A stretch of DNA of 40,029 bases, from assembly GCA_003427395.1 (NCBI GenBank), contig BFEA01000071.1, positions 3,481,184-3,521,212 on the forward strand, written 5' to 3'. The notes beneath the pieces were generated by a model. The model ran no database searches, had not been told where the DNA came from, and saw nothing but the letters and a program-made list of their open reading frames with translations. Made by a program: the position numbers and the translations under genes. The number at the start of each line of letters is the position of its first letter. The stretch's first letter is position 1. The stretch is from Chara braunii. Lineage: Eukaryota; Streptophyta; Charophyceae; Charales; Characeae. Below are positions 12,961-21,239 of this stretch, in pieces.

Positions 12961-13844
12961 CTCTTATTGCTATCCTCAATGAACATAGACGACTTGAAAC
13001 TTCAGCTGAAAAACTTCTTTCTCTACATAATTTTAAATCAAATAATTCATCAAGCTCTACTTATAGCATCCTTTTTAATATTCATTCTCATACGCTTCAC
13101 GAATAATCAAACAAACATATTTCACAAAATCATCTTCAACGTAAAATACATATATCACCATCAACAACATTAAACAATTTTTCTTTTTCAAATATTAATC
13201 CACTACCTTCAATTCATTCTCATATTCCTATTACATTATGGAATCCACATTCAATTAATACTGAACTATCTTCACAATGTAAATATCGTACAATACATCA
13301 TACATCTTGGCTTTCTGATACACCTATCAATGATTACATGGACCTAATAATGGAAACATTTCCTTCTGTATTTACAACAAACACTTTTATATATTATGCA
13401 CGTATAACACATCATAATCATACTTTTACAAATTGTCACGTTAATTCACGTTACCAATTACGCACATTAGAAACATACGATCATTTTTTTATTCCTCTAC
13501 ATTTACATGGTAATCAATGGGCACTTGGCTGTATTGACATTAAAAATCGTATACTTTATTTTTACGATAGTTTACATTTTTCAAACACTTATTTTTTCGA
13601 AAATATGCGTATTTGGTTTCAACATCGAACAAATATCCTTTCTACAATGACCACCCCATCTCAAATTAATATTCACGGTCCACAACAAACCAATTTTAAT
13701 GACTGTGGAATTTTTATATTAACAATGACACGTCATTTGCTTTTAACACCATCCTTTTCTCATATTACAGCTTTTAATCAACTAGATATACCATTTTATC
13801 GATCATTTATACATGACGAACTCTCTATAAACATACTCAAATGA
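12961..13844 (+). pseudogene. C-terminal Ulp1/C48-like cysteine protease domain fused to the Helitron protein
   Basis: After a one-base slip in the A tract near 12,940 the helicase frame continues (LIAILNEHRRLE ...) with one TAA at about 13,106 into this domain, so it appears to have been part of the same polyprotein. The open part from 13,338 gives 168 residues. Ulp1 landmarks: FIPLHLHGNQWALGCID (about 13,481), FYDSLH (about 13,560) and GPQQTNFNDCGIFIL (about 13,677), which hold the expected Asp, Gln and nucleophile Cys. In Ulp1/SENP enzymes the catalytic His directly precedes this Trp; here it is Gln (CAA), so the dyad is broken. The frame closes at TGA 13,842-13,844; reading past it gives 17 further residues (ending PPYNCQ) before TAA. 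Helitrons with cysteine-protease domains are known. The role, cleaving the polyprotein or a SUMO-like conjugate, is inference. Confidence 0.75.
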
Positions 13845-14175
13845 ATAATTCCACGCCCACATAATATCTTCCCCATCCCTCCTCCATACAACTGTCAATA
13901 AATGCCTTATATAACTTCATACTTACATTTTACAAACTATTTTTATATCAATTCAGTTCATCGTTCTAAAACCAAATATTTCATTTATAAAATTTAAACC
14001 AAAAACAAAACGTTCTTCAAACTACTATCTCAAACAAAAAACATATTACACTTCCAATAATATACTTTATCAAAAAACAAAAATCCAAATTTTCTAATTC
14101 ATACATTGGAACGTTTGTTTCTAGTGTTTTTTAAACAAACAGAAACAATTTGACTTGAAGAACATTGTCAATAAA
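13845..14175. other. AT-rich spacer before A2
   Basis: No gene seen. The last 30 bases before A2 (GACTTGAAGAACATTGTCAA) loosely resemble the leader of A1. Confidence 0.4.
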
Positions 14176-15180
14176 ATGGATGTTTCATCAAATGCAAGAC
14201 TTATACATATTCGATTTCATCGATCAACCGATACACATATATTTGATCCGGTCTTTCGCAACTACTACCCACCTTCTACTGTTCGTCCACCAAATACAAT
14301 AATTTCACTAGAACATATATTAGACTGATTTCGAATTGCATACAGTCGCGCACATTATTGTAACATTCCCAATCCTATAATCGCACCAGCCCTTGACGAC
14401 TTTTTCATTATCGATCCTTTTCGTTCAACTTTGACACCATTATCTCTGTTTGTTTGTCACTATAACCCTGTTGAAGTTACAAGAGCACAATACGTATATC
14501 ACTCATCTTATCAAACCCCACCAAATAGTAGACAACTCTTTCACTTTTTGCGTCACTCTGCACTAATCACTTTTCAGTCTGACAAAAAAATATTTTTCAT
14601 CATTGACATCAGCATTGCTATGCGAATAATCTCACATTCAGTCTTTTCATTCGTTCTTCTTTCATTAATTACATTTCACAACACTCCTTTACATTCTCTG
14701 TCCTTTAGTGCAACACAAGAATTTGACGAAAATTTATCAAATTACATCAGAGCAAATCTAACTAACTTTAGAATATCTTTTTATGCCTTCACGCTCACAC
14801 TTTGTACATTTGTCACTCTTGTATCGAGAGAAGTAGCTCGTTTCAGAGCAACTTCACTTCGACTTTACATCATCAACCATACATATGATTCTTATACATT
14901 AACACAACTTGTTAATCTTTCCGAATACTTACTATTTGCTTTTTTCCAAAATACACCTGAAAATCCTGCTTTTCTTGCACAATGGTTTCTCTAGGGCCCT
15001 GGCCTGTGGTTCTATTACATACTCAATCATATTGTACGATATCCAACTGCATATTCTTATTTTCCTCCTCGACCAATTCGACAATTCACACCTTTCACAA
15101 CATATCGACGCACTTTCCGAGTTGATCATAATAGTAATGATTTAGCATTATTTTATTTTCAATCACTCGAAATTGAATAA
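14176..15180 (+). pseudogene. Family A gene, copy A2 (one frame, two internal stops)
   Basis: ATG at 14,176 to TAA at 15,178-15,180 is 335 codons in a single frame, broken only by TGA at codon 51 (14,326-14,328) and TAG at codon 273 (14,992-14,994). A1 reads Trp (TGG) opposite the TAG, so that stop is a nonsense mutation. Landmarks: HIRFHRS, FDPVFRNYYPP, NPIIAPALDDFFIIDPF, HYNPVEVTRAQY, LREVARFRATSLRLY-like text, AQWF, GPGLWFYYILNHI and a C-terminal RVDHNSNDLALFYFQS segment. No known domain or catalytic motif is recognised. Frame conservation over 335 codons and conserved motifs between two diverged copies argue that it was a real protein. Its position between the Helitron protein and the B genes suggests an accessory function of the element; that is inference. 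Confidence 0.65.
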
Positions 15181-15417
15181 ATCATATATATTATTATAAC
15201 ATAATTAAATACACATTTTTTTTTACATTTTAATTTACATACTATTCATTTTTTTCAAATACTTTTCATTAACCCTTCTTCTTCTTTTTACTTTTTATTT
15301 TCTCAATATTTCAATTGTTTTTTTTTTTTTTTTCCTTAAACAAATCATTTATATTATCCCCTACCTAAATTTTTATACATAAATAATAACTCATCTTCTT
15401 TTATTTGTATTTAGATA
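15181..15417. other. AT-rich spacer with T runs
   Basis: T tracts at about 15,217 and 15,317 and no reading frame. The TTTGTATTTAG just before the B1 start could be a splice acceptor. Confidence 0.4.
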
Positions 15418-16053
15418 ATGGCTTCTGGCACATCACATACAACTGCAAATACTACTAATTCAAATACTACACAACTGAAACGCAAACGGTCTTTCATGGA
15501 CGAAGTACTACAAATATCAAAGAAGCTGCACGAAAATCAATGCAACCATGGACGCATCATTCATAACAACATGTGTGAACTACAAGCATTTATCGAAGGA
15601 GCAACACCTGCTGGACCGTTGCTGATAACGGAGAGAGGATATCTCGTACAATTCAGATGGCGTTGGACAAGAGACATTCGTGTTGTGGATATGCTTCTCG
15701 CTGACACAGACCAAGAAGCAGAAGTCGACAACATACATTGGACACTTACAAATGTCCACGGGACAACACACAACGATATACTATCATTGCTACGCAAAGG
15801 AACTGTTTACGACTACAATGAAGATTTTGCTATGCCGGTGATCGGAACTCTGTTAACATTCAATCGTACTACGGGTCACAGAATTCATATATGAAATGAG
15901 CAACGATATCCATGTTTCAATGTCAACACGAGATCGATGGAGCCCCCTCTGTCACACAGAATTGCGCCCGATAATGTACAATCAACACTAAGTGATCATC
16001 ATACTTCTGCGAATACGTCATCAACGACTACTTCGAATCCTCAACAAAATTAA
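15418..16053 (+). CDS. Family B gene B1, candidate OB-fold (RPA-like) protein with in-frame TGA
   Basis: ATG at 15,418 opens 158 codons to TGA (15,892-15,894). The same frame continues to TAA 16,051-16,053 (211 residues with the TGA read through). Sequence after the TGA still aligns loosely with B3, so the TGA is probably inside the original gene. Layout: a low-complexity Thr/Asn/Ser head, a basic patch (KRKRS), then a core GYLVQFRWRWTRD - VVDMLLADTDQ - VDNIHWTL - DILSLLRKGTVYDYNED - MPVIGTLLTF. This strand-strand-strand-helix-strand-strand order, with LxD after strand 2 and GxVY after the helix, resembles the RPA70-type OB-fold that plant Helitrons often encode. No single motif proves it. 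An OB protein could coat single strands during transposition. Confidence 0.5.
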
Positions 16054-16569
16054 GATATAGCAATGTAAACTATAAGGTAACAAATTGAAAAGAAAAAGAA
16101 ATAAAACCTTATTTCTTTTTCTTTTCAAAATCTTATATCATTAATCTTCTTCATAATATTAATTACATTCAATTATAATTTCTTTTTATCGTTCACTACC
16201 ATTATAAACACTTACTTTCAATTACTATATACATAACATTTCAATTCTTCATTACATTTTTCTTTTCCTATACTCATTCCCAAATTCCACAAAAACAATA
16301 AGTAAAATTAAACCATTGCTAAAAATTACATATTTGTAAATCTTACTTTTCTTTAATAATAATTAATACTAACTAAAACATAAAAAAAAATCAATCTGCA
16401 ACGTCGATATAAAATATTTTTTTCAACTTTCCATGCTTGCAACTCATACTCCAAAAAATTCGTTTTGTATAATTATTCTTCTCCATAATGATACTTACAT
16501 CTAATTTCTGTTTCTCCATGTTGTTTACTTTTTCTCCAGTTGCTTGTTTTTATTGAATACTTGTATATT
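16054..16569. other. AT-rich spacer between B1 and B2
   Basis: No gene seen. TTTTTCTCCAG at 16,529-16,539 before B2 resembles a splice acceptor. Confidence 0.4.
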
Positions 16570-16911
16570 ATGCCAATCACTCATCAATCTTTCGATAATC
16601 TTCACACACACTTAGAACAATCTAATCTCCATCATACAATAAAAATCAATGAAGAAGGCATTGTATTATCTTATTTTGCTTATCACTGTACAAATGCTAT
16701 TTCTTTATATATCTTCCTAGCAGATATCATACCATTACCAACAAATCCTCAAAATCTTCATATCGCAATTATCAACGACATCATTTGTACTCTTGATGCT
16801 CCTCATCCCGAAACTATAATTCTATTAACTAATACTACTCATCACAGATTCATTTCTACATCCTTTATAACTTTCAATGCATCATTCGTTTTTACATATA
16901 TTCTGAATTAA
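16570..16911 (+). CDS. Family B gene B2, divergent small OB-fold-like protein
   Basis: The first ATG of the frame is at 16,570 and TAA ends it at 16,909-16,911, giving 113 residues. The frame stays open upstream to about 16,540 without an ATG, after a possible splice acceptor. It aligns weakly with B1 and B3: INEEGIVLSYF sits opposite ITERGYLVQFR, LYIFLADI opposite VDMLLADT, and SFITFNASF opposite TLLTFNRTT. It lacks the YDYN motif and the basic head. I place it in family B on these matches, on equal size and on its position between the two clearer copies. It could instead be unrelated. It is the only intact reading frame of the accessory set. Confidence 0.4.
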   Translation: MPITHQSFDNLHTHLEQSNLHHTIKINEEGIVLSYFAYHCTNAISLYIFLADIIPLPTNPQNLHIAIINDIICTLDAPHPETIILLTNTTHHRFISTSFITFNASFVFTYILN

Positions 16912-17033
16912 ATCATAACACTATAATACACACCATCATTTCCTCGTTTTTCTATAAACTTATTATATACAATTTTATAATTTTTTCCTTATATTATAAT
17001 TATAAAATAACTCAACTTCTTTTGTTATATTTC

Positions 17034-17500
17034 ATGGCAGGTCAAATACAACTTCAAAAAGACCATCAAGATCAAGCGACTACATGGAGTCCAGAACACA
17101 ACATGGAAGAGGCATACATCACACGAGAACGATCGACCTCGAGCGATACGTTCAATTTCTTCCTATGTATCAGCCATTGCCAATTGTGAAAACTGGACTT
17201 CTAGTATATCATCGCAGATGGCATAGAGGACGACAACACATGGCTACGTTGTATTTGGCTGATATTAATCAACAAGAGGCTATCAAGGACATCCATACAA
17301 CACTTAGTTCAAAATATATAGACACATACAAAAATATAATTTCATTGCTACGATTAGCTGTGGTCTATGATTACAATGACAACTATGACATTCCACTAAT
17401 AGGAACAACTATGACATTCCATTACACTTCTAATCACAACAAATTATTAGAACTTCCTGGACTAACATTCGATGTTGATTTCCAACACATGATACCATAA
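17034..17500 (+). pseudogene. Family B gene B3 (probable one-base deletion at N-terminus)
   Basis: The continuous frame runs from 17,084 (138 codons) to TAA 17,498-17,500 and is open upstream to about 17,010 without an ATG in frame. An ATG at 17,034 (MAG...) lies one base out of frame. If one base was lost just after it, the N-terminus (M-A-G, then SNTTSKRPSRS) would parallel B1 (M-A-S ... SNTTQLKRKRS). The core matches B1 clearly: LLVYHRRWHRGR, ATLYLADINQQEA, NIISLLRLAVVYDYND, IPLIGTTMTF. The order of predicted strands is the same OB-like order. After the TAA the frame reads on with a Pro-rich tail to TAA at about 17,569. Confidence 0.5.
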
Positions 17501-17887
17501 CCTCTTCCAATCCATACATTACCACTTCGACCAAATACGCCTCCTATTTCTATTCATCAAAACAAATAAAAAATCAATTACTCATATAAATTTTTTAATC
17601 AATAATATATAATTCCTAACATTGTTTTCAAAAATATATCCAAAATTGTAATTTTTTTTCCTTTTTTTGTTTCAAAAATACATTACTTACTCCTAACAAA
17701 ATCTCTTCCTGTACATTAATTCTATATCAATTTACAAAACAAAATACTTTCTTCAAAAAATACTAAACACACCAAAAATAGTAAATCATAATTTGTATAA
17801 TATTTCAACACTTAAAAAAAAAAAAATACTTGCAACTATATTCATTTTCTAACATTTTAAATACACTTAAAAAAAACATTAGTCATA
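17501..17887. other. AT-rich spacer after B3
   Basis: No gene seen. A and T runs, including an A tract at about 17,814-17,826. Confidence 0.4.
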
Positions 17888-18369
17888 ATATGCCCTTCAT
17901 GTTCCGTTTTTTTTTTTTCTTTCCTCTTCTTTCCCTTTTTTCCTTTTTCATGTTTAGATCGAACATAAACAAATTTGCATTTCTTCAAGTTCATAGAGAT
18001 TCTCAATTAAATACTTTTAATGATACTTTGCCCGTTACATTTCAACTACCATTAGTTTTTTGTATTTCATTGGCAACATTAAGCTCCTAATGGACGACTC
18101 TATTTCACTTGCAACGTTGAACTATATACCCTTGATGTTCAATTTTTTTTTTTNNNNNNNNNNNNNNNNNNNNNNNNNNNNNNTTTTTTTTTTTCTTTCC
18201 TCCTATTTCCCTTTCTTCCTTTTTCATGTTTAGATCGAACATAAACAAATTTGCATTTTTCTAATGATACTTTGCCCGTTACATTTCAACTACCATTAAT
18301 TTTTTGTATTTCATTGGCAACATTAAGCTCCTAATGGACGACTCTATTTCACTTGCAACGTTGAACTAT
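17888..18369 (+). repeat. Tandem duplication of about 240 bp spanning an assembly gap
   Basis: Unit 1 (17,888-about 18,125) and unit 2 (about 18,126-18,369) share ATR(T/C)CCTT(C/G)ATGTTC, a T tract, CTTTCCTCxT, CATGTTTAGATCGAACATAA, GATACTTTGCCCGTTACATT and ATTAAGCTCCTAATGGACGA. Unit 2 lacks about 35 bp present in unit 1 and contains the N run. The unit-1 frame ...TFNDTLPVTFQLPLVF... vaguely recalls the last Pif1 helicase motif region, but this is weak. The duplication may be real or an assembly artefact at a T tract. Confidence 0.65.
18154..18183. other. Assembly gap, 30 N
   Basis: Thirty unknown bases between two T runs. The true distance is not known. Confidence 0.95.
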
Positions 18370-18632
18370 TTGAACATCTGAATGTAAATACTTTTCAAAA
18401 AATATGCAAAAACGATCTTGAATTCCCTATACAACCTCAAACAAATTGTATTAAATCTAATCGGCTTCTAGCAAATTCTTTTATTTTTTTTGCACATTTC
18501 AAAACCCTCTACAACAAGGCCCTCAGTTTAAATTTTCATCAAGGTGCTACTGCTTAGAGTTACCAATCACAACTCCGCATAATCGTCCATACAGCCCCCC
18601 AAACTACAATCTCATATGCCCTGGCTGCGCCC

Positions 18633-18647
18633 CCGCGCCTCGCGCGG
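18633..18647 (+). other. GC-rich hairpin at the AT/GC boundary, candidate Helitron 3' end
   Basis: CCGCGC-CTC-GCGCGG forms a perfect 6-bp stem with a 3-base loop, about 100 bp outside the AT-rich block and in the same orientation as its genes. Helitrons carry a short GC-rich hairpin about 10 bases before a CTRR end. No CTRR follows here (CTCCAATTAAG), which weakens the assignment. Confidence 0.3.
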
Positions 18648-18815
18648 CTCCAATTAAGTTCTCTTTGTTCCCGAGGCCGGGAATTCCTCACAAACAACCC
18701 CGCCGGAGCACGTCATGACCCTATGTGGAAAAGTCCTCCCAATGTTTCCCTGGCCGCTCCCTACGGCCTGTGGGGTCTTGGGAAAAATGCTGGGCGCCAA
18801 TCCATACGCTTTTCC

Positions 18816-18910
18816 ATTTCTCGATTTATGCGTGTCATCCTTGCGCAGGGGCCATGCTAATAATCTTCTTTCTCTGTGTCATTCCAATTTTAACGGATGT
18901 CCCGAAGGAC
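18816..18910 (-). ncRNA. U6 snRNA retrocopy, 3'-truncated, with 15-bp target-site duplication
   Basis: Read on the minus strand, the sequence matches U6 from the 5' GTCCTTCGGGACATCC through TTAGCATGGCCCCTGCGCAA (with a TTA duplication) to AAATCGAGAAAT, where it stops before the 3' end of U6. It is bounded by the exact direct repeat TCCATACGCTTTTCC at 18,801-18,815 and 18,911-18,925. A repeat abutting both ends of an snRNA copy is the signature of insertion by a LINE-type reverse transcriptase. It is therefore a pseudogene. No A tail is seen. Confidence 0.85.
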
Positions 18911-18930
18911 TCCATACGCTTTTCCGCACG

Positions 18931-19679
18931 CCAGAGGGGTCCAAACCTAATACCCAAAATGGGCTCGACGTATAGCCGGGCACAGAGTACCACTGCATCG
19001 CCACACCACCCGCCAACTCCACGATAGACAAGTTATGGCGCCATATCTTTCCATGATCTTTCCACGATCTTTCCCGACGATTCATCCTCGTTTTGCATTG
19101 CACATTTGGTGAGTGGTGAGGCGAGGCCCGATGTCGCTGCAAAGTTGGTCCCGTCCCGATATTGTTCATTCATCGGCCAGATGAGTTAGCGGTCAAGATC
19201 TCCACATGGAGGATGTCGACGTCCGCATTCATAAAGCGGTGGTCTCATGTCCCCTACGTGCTTTGCCACTGCCTGGGAGGAGGGCGAACGGCTTAATTAA
19301 TTAACAGCCACCCTTCCGTTGATTGGTAGTCGTGGGTCTCGAGCCTTGGACGTGTGATTGGAGTATAGGCCGTAAAGTGAAATACACCCGTGTGTGTTTG
19401 TCATGTTCGCTGCTGTGTGTATGTGTATGTGTATGTGTATTGTGACCGCTTTGTTGGACTCTCACCAGCTGTGTGTGTTCTGTGTTTGTGTAATGTCATG
19501 TTCGCTATACACAACTCCAACAAAGACTGTGCCAGACTGTTTCGTCGGACTTTCACCCACTCAACAAGGGTGGGGGTGGTTGAACCCCCACACTCTCCCC
19601 AGGATGCATTTGACTGAATCAGATGGATAAGTACCCTTAACCACCACGTTGCCCAGAGTTAGCGACACCCCTTCCTCAA
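18931..19679. other. Intergenic, no gene recognised
   Basis: Mixed-composition DNA with TGTGTATG repeats near 19,417-19,440 and a repeated TGTCATGTTCGCT (about 19,399 and 19,494). Reading frames here are short and carry no known domain. Confidence 0.4.
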
Positions 19680-19699
19680 GAGAGAAAAGAGGTCGACTT

Positions 19700-19783
19700 G
19701 TCCTTGGAGACATCCGTTAAAATTGAAACGATACAGCAGAGAAGATTAGTATGGCCCCTGTGCAAGGATGACACGCATAAATC
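19700..19783 (+). ncRNA. U6 snRNA retrocopy, 3'-truncated, with about 20-bp target-site duplication
   Basis: The sequence runs from GTCCTTGGAGACATCC through GATTAGTATGGCCCCTGTGC to ACGCATAAATC. It has a 5' stem-loop mismatch, an inserted CAG and a TTAGC-to-TTAGT change. It is bounded by GAGAGAAAAGAGGTCGACTT (19,680-19,699) and GAGAGAAAAAAGGTCGACTT (19,784-19,803), one mismatch in 20. The 3' end of U6 is missing and the first bases of the repeat continue the U6 sequence (GAGA), as microhomology. It is a processed pseudogene. Confidence 0.85.
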
Positions 19784-19803
19784 GAGAGAAAAAAGGTCGA
19801 CTT

Positions 19804-20137
19804 TACTCATGCCCACCCTGCACTTGTGTGTGTCTGTGTGGCCATGGTCTCCTGTGGGTGTTCTTTTCTCCGACACTCCACACGAGTCTTCTCTCCCTGA
19901 ATGGAGAGGCATGGCTGCTAGCGATATTTCGTCGAGCTCTCACCGAAGTTTCATCGACCCGCGGGAAGGGTGAAACTCGACAGTGTCAGGATGTATGTGA
20001 AATTACCCCGATGGAACGTGAGCCGATAAGTTTTCTGTGAGTTGTCGGTGAGTTTTCTGTGAGTTTTCTGTGAGTTTTTGGTGAGTTCGACGGAACTGCC
20101 GACTGATGCCGCTAAAGGGGGCGGGGCGGGGCGAGGT

Positions 20138-20185
<48 letters not shown>

Positions 20186-20603
20186 GGGGGGAATGCCCAA
20201 TCTGCGATTACCTCCTGTGGATGTGTATTTGACAGCCATTTTCTCTCCACACTGGTCACGGCAGTGTGAAACCCCTTGTCGCACTTGTGACTGCAATTTA
20301 ATTGTTGACGTCAAGGGATTCCCCGCCTTCCTAAGCGTAATGATTATGATGATGATTATGAATACCCCCTCGTGTAATTGCCGACCCTCTATTTGGGGTC
20401 TTCATTCCCGAGCCGGGGTCTGAGGCACGGTGAAAAAATGCGTCATTAGTTGAAAATTTTACCGCGCCGAAGATGGTGATAATCGTTGACGCCAACACTT
20501 TTTCCGACTTCTCTGGCATCTCAAAGTACGGAAGAAGGAGGCGTCACTGGTGGCAGGCAGTCTCTCTCAAACGTTGACGTCACCGACCCTTCGATCTTCG
20601 TTA

Positions 20604-20650
<47 letters not shown>

Positions 20651-21239
20651 CCATCGGAATCTAGACCACGGGCAGCCGTTGATTACGGTCGGTATCTCTT
20701 GATCCGATCCGCGAGGAAGATGGCGGCGGGGAAGTGTCGGGATAAGAAGACAGATTAGTTGCCGTGCAGTGGTGGTCGTCGTTGATGGACTGCCCCGACC
20801 GTAGATGGATCATGTTCGCGGTCATTGCCCATCGACAGCGGTCGTTCATCGACGGTGGCGGTCGATGTTGATGGAGCACGGTTGTGGTCGTCGTCGATTT
20901 GTGTGTGTGTGTGCGTTGAGAGAAGCGGGGGTTGGTGGGGTCGGGGGGGGGGGGGGAAGGGGGGGGAGTAGCGGTATATAGGAGAGGAGGTTGGAGGGGG
21001 CAATCTTCTTTTCGGTGATTTTCGAACGCGCGCACTGCGCAGTCGTTTTGTTATAAATTGATATAATATAACATCTATCTATCTATGTGAACCGTGTAGG
21101 CGGGAACTGACTGATCGTCGAGGCCACTCCTGTTGACGCGTGGCAGCGCCTCCACCTCTCAATTATGCTCCTGCTTAATTGCACAGGCCGAGCAGCTCGC
21201 CTGATCTGTGCCGGCTCCTCGTTCCTCTCACGTATCCTC
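19804..21239. other. Intergenic with minisatellite, 46-base G run and CT microsatellite
   Basis: Repeated GTGAGTTTTCT units lie at about 20,038-20,085. A run of 46 G lies at 20,138-20,183, a (CT)n tract at about 20,608-20,641 and a G-rich stretch at about 20,940-20,970. Gly-, Pro- or Ser-rich frames here are artefacts of these tracts. No gene is supported. Confidence 0.5.

Larger units (their letters stand above)
4060..18540 (+). mobile_element. AT-rich Helitron-like composite element
   Basis: Base composition changes abruptly to very AT-rich near 4,060 and back near 18,540, and all recognisable coding in between is on the plus strand. The core is a Helitron Rep/helicase gene with a C-terminal Ulp1-like domain (6,627-13,844). 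It is flanked by two copies of an unknown gene (A1, A2) and followed by three copies of a small OB-fold-like gene (B1-B3). Composition, shared strand and duplicated accessory genes argue for a single acquired unit or tandem copies of one. Exact ends are not determined; a GC-rich hairpin at 18,633-18,647 is a possible terminus. Polinton or virophage hallmarks (major capsid, protein-primed polymerase, packaging ATPase) were not seen. Confidence 0.6.

Noticed and set aside
16540-16569. B2 start upstream of 16,570
   Set aside because: The frame is open to 16,540 but begins at TTG; the first ATG is at 16,570.
17950-18090. Second Pif1 helicase C-terminus
   Set aside because: The frame TFNDTLPVTFQLPLVF only vaguely recalls the helicase motif and lacks the following signature; too weak to annotate as a gene.
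4060-18540. Endogenous Polinton, virophage or giant-virus fragment
   Set aside because: The AT-richness and a Ulp1-like protease suggest it, but no major capsid, protein-primed polymerase, packaging ATPase or D5-type primase motif is visible, while Helitron Rep and Pif1 motifs are clear.
20078-20423. Gly-rich or Pro-rich proteins around 20.1 kb
   Set aside because: They are translations of the 46-base G run; no independent coding signal.
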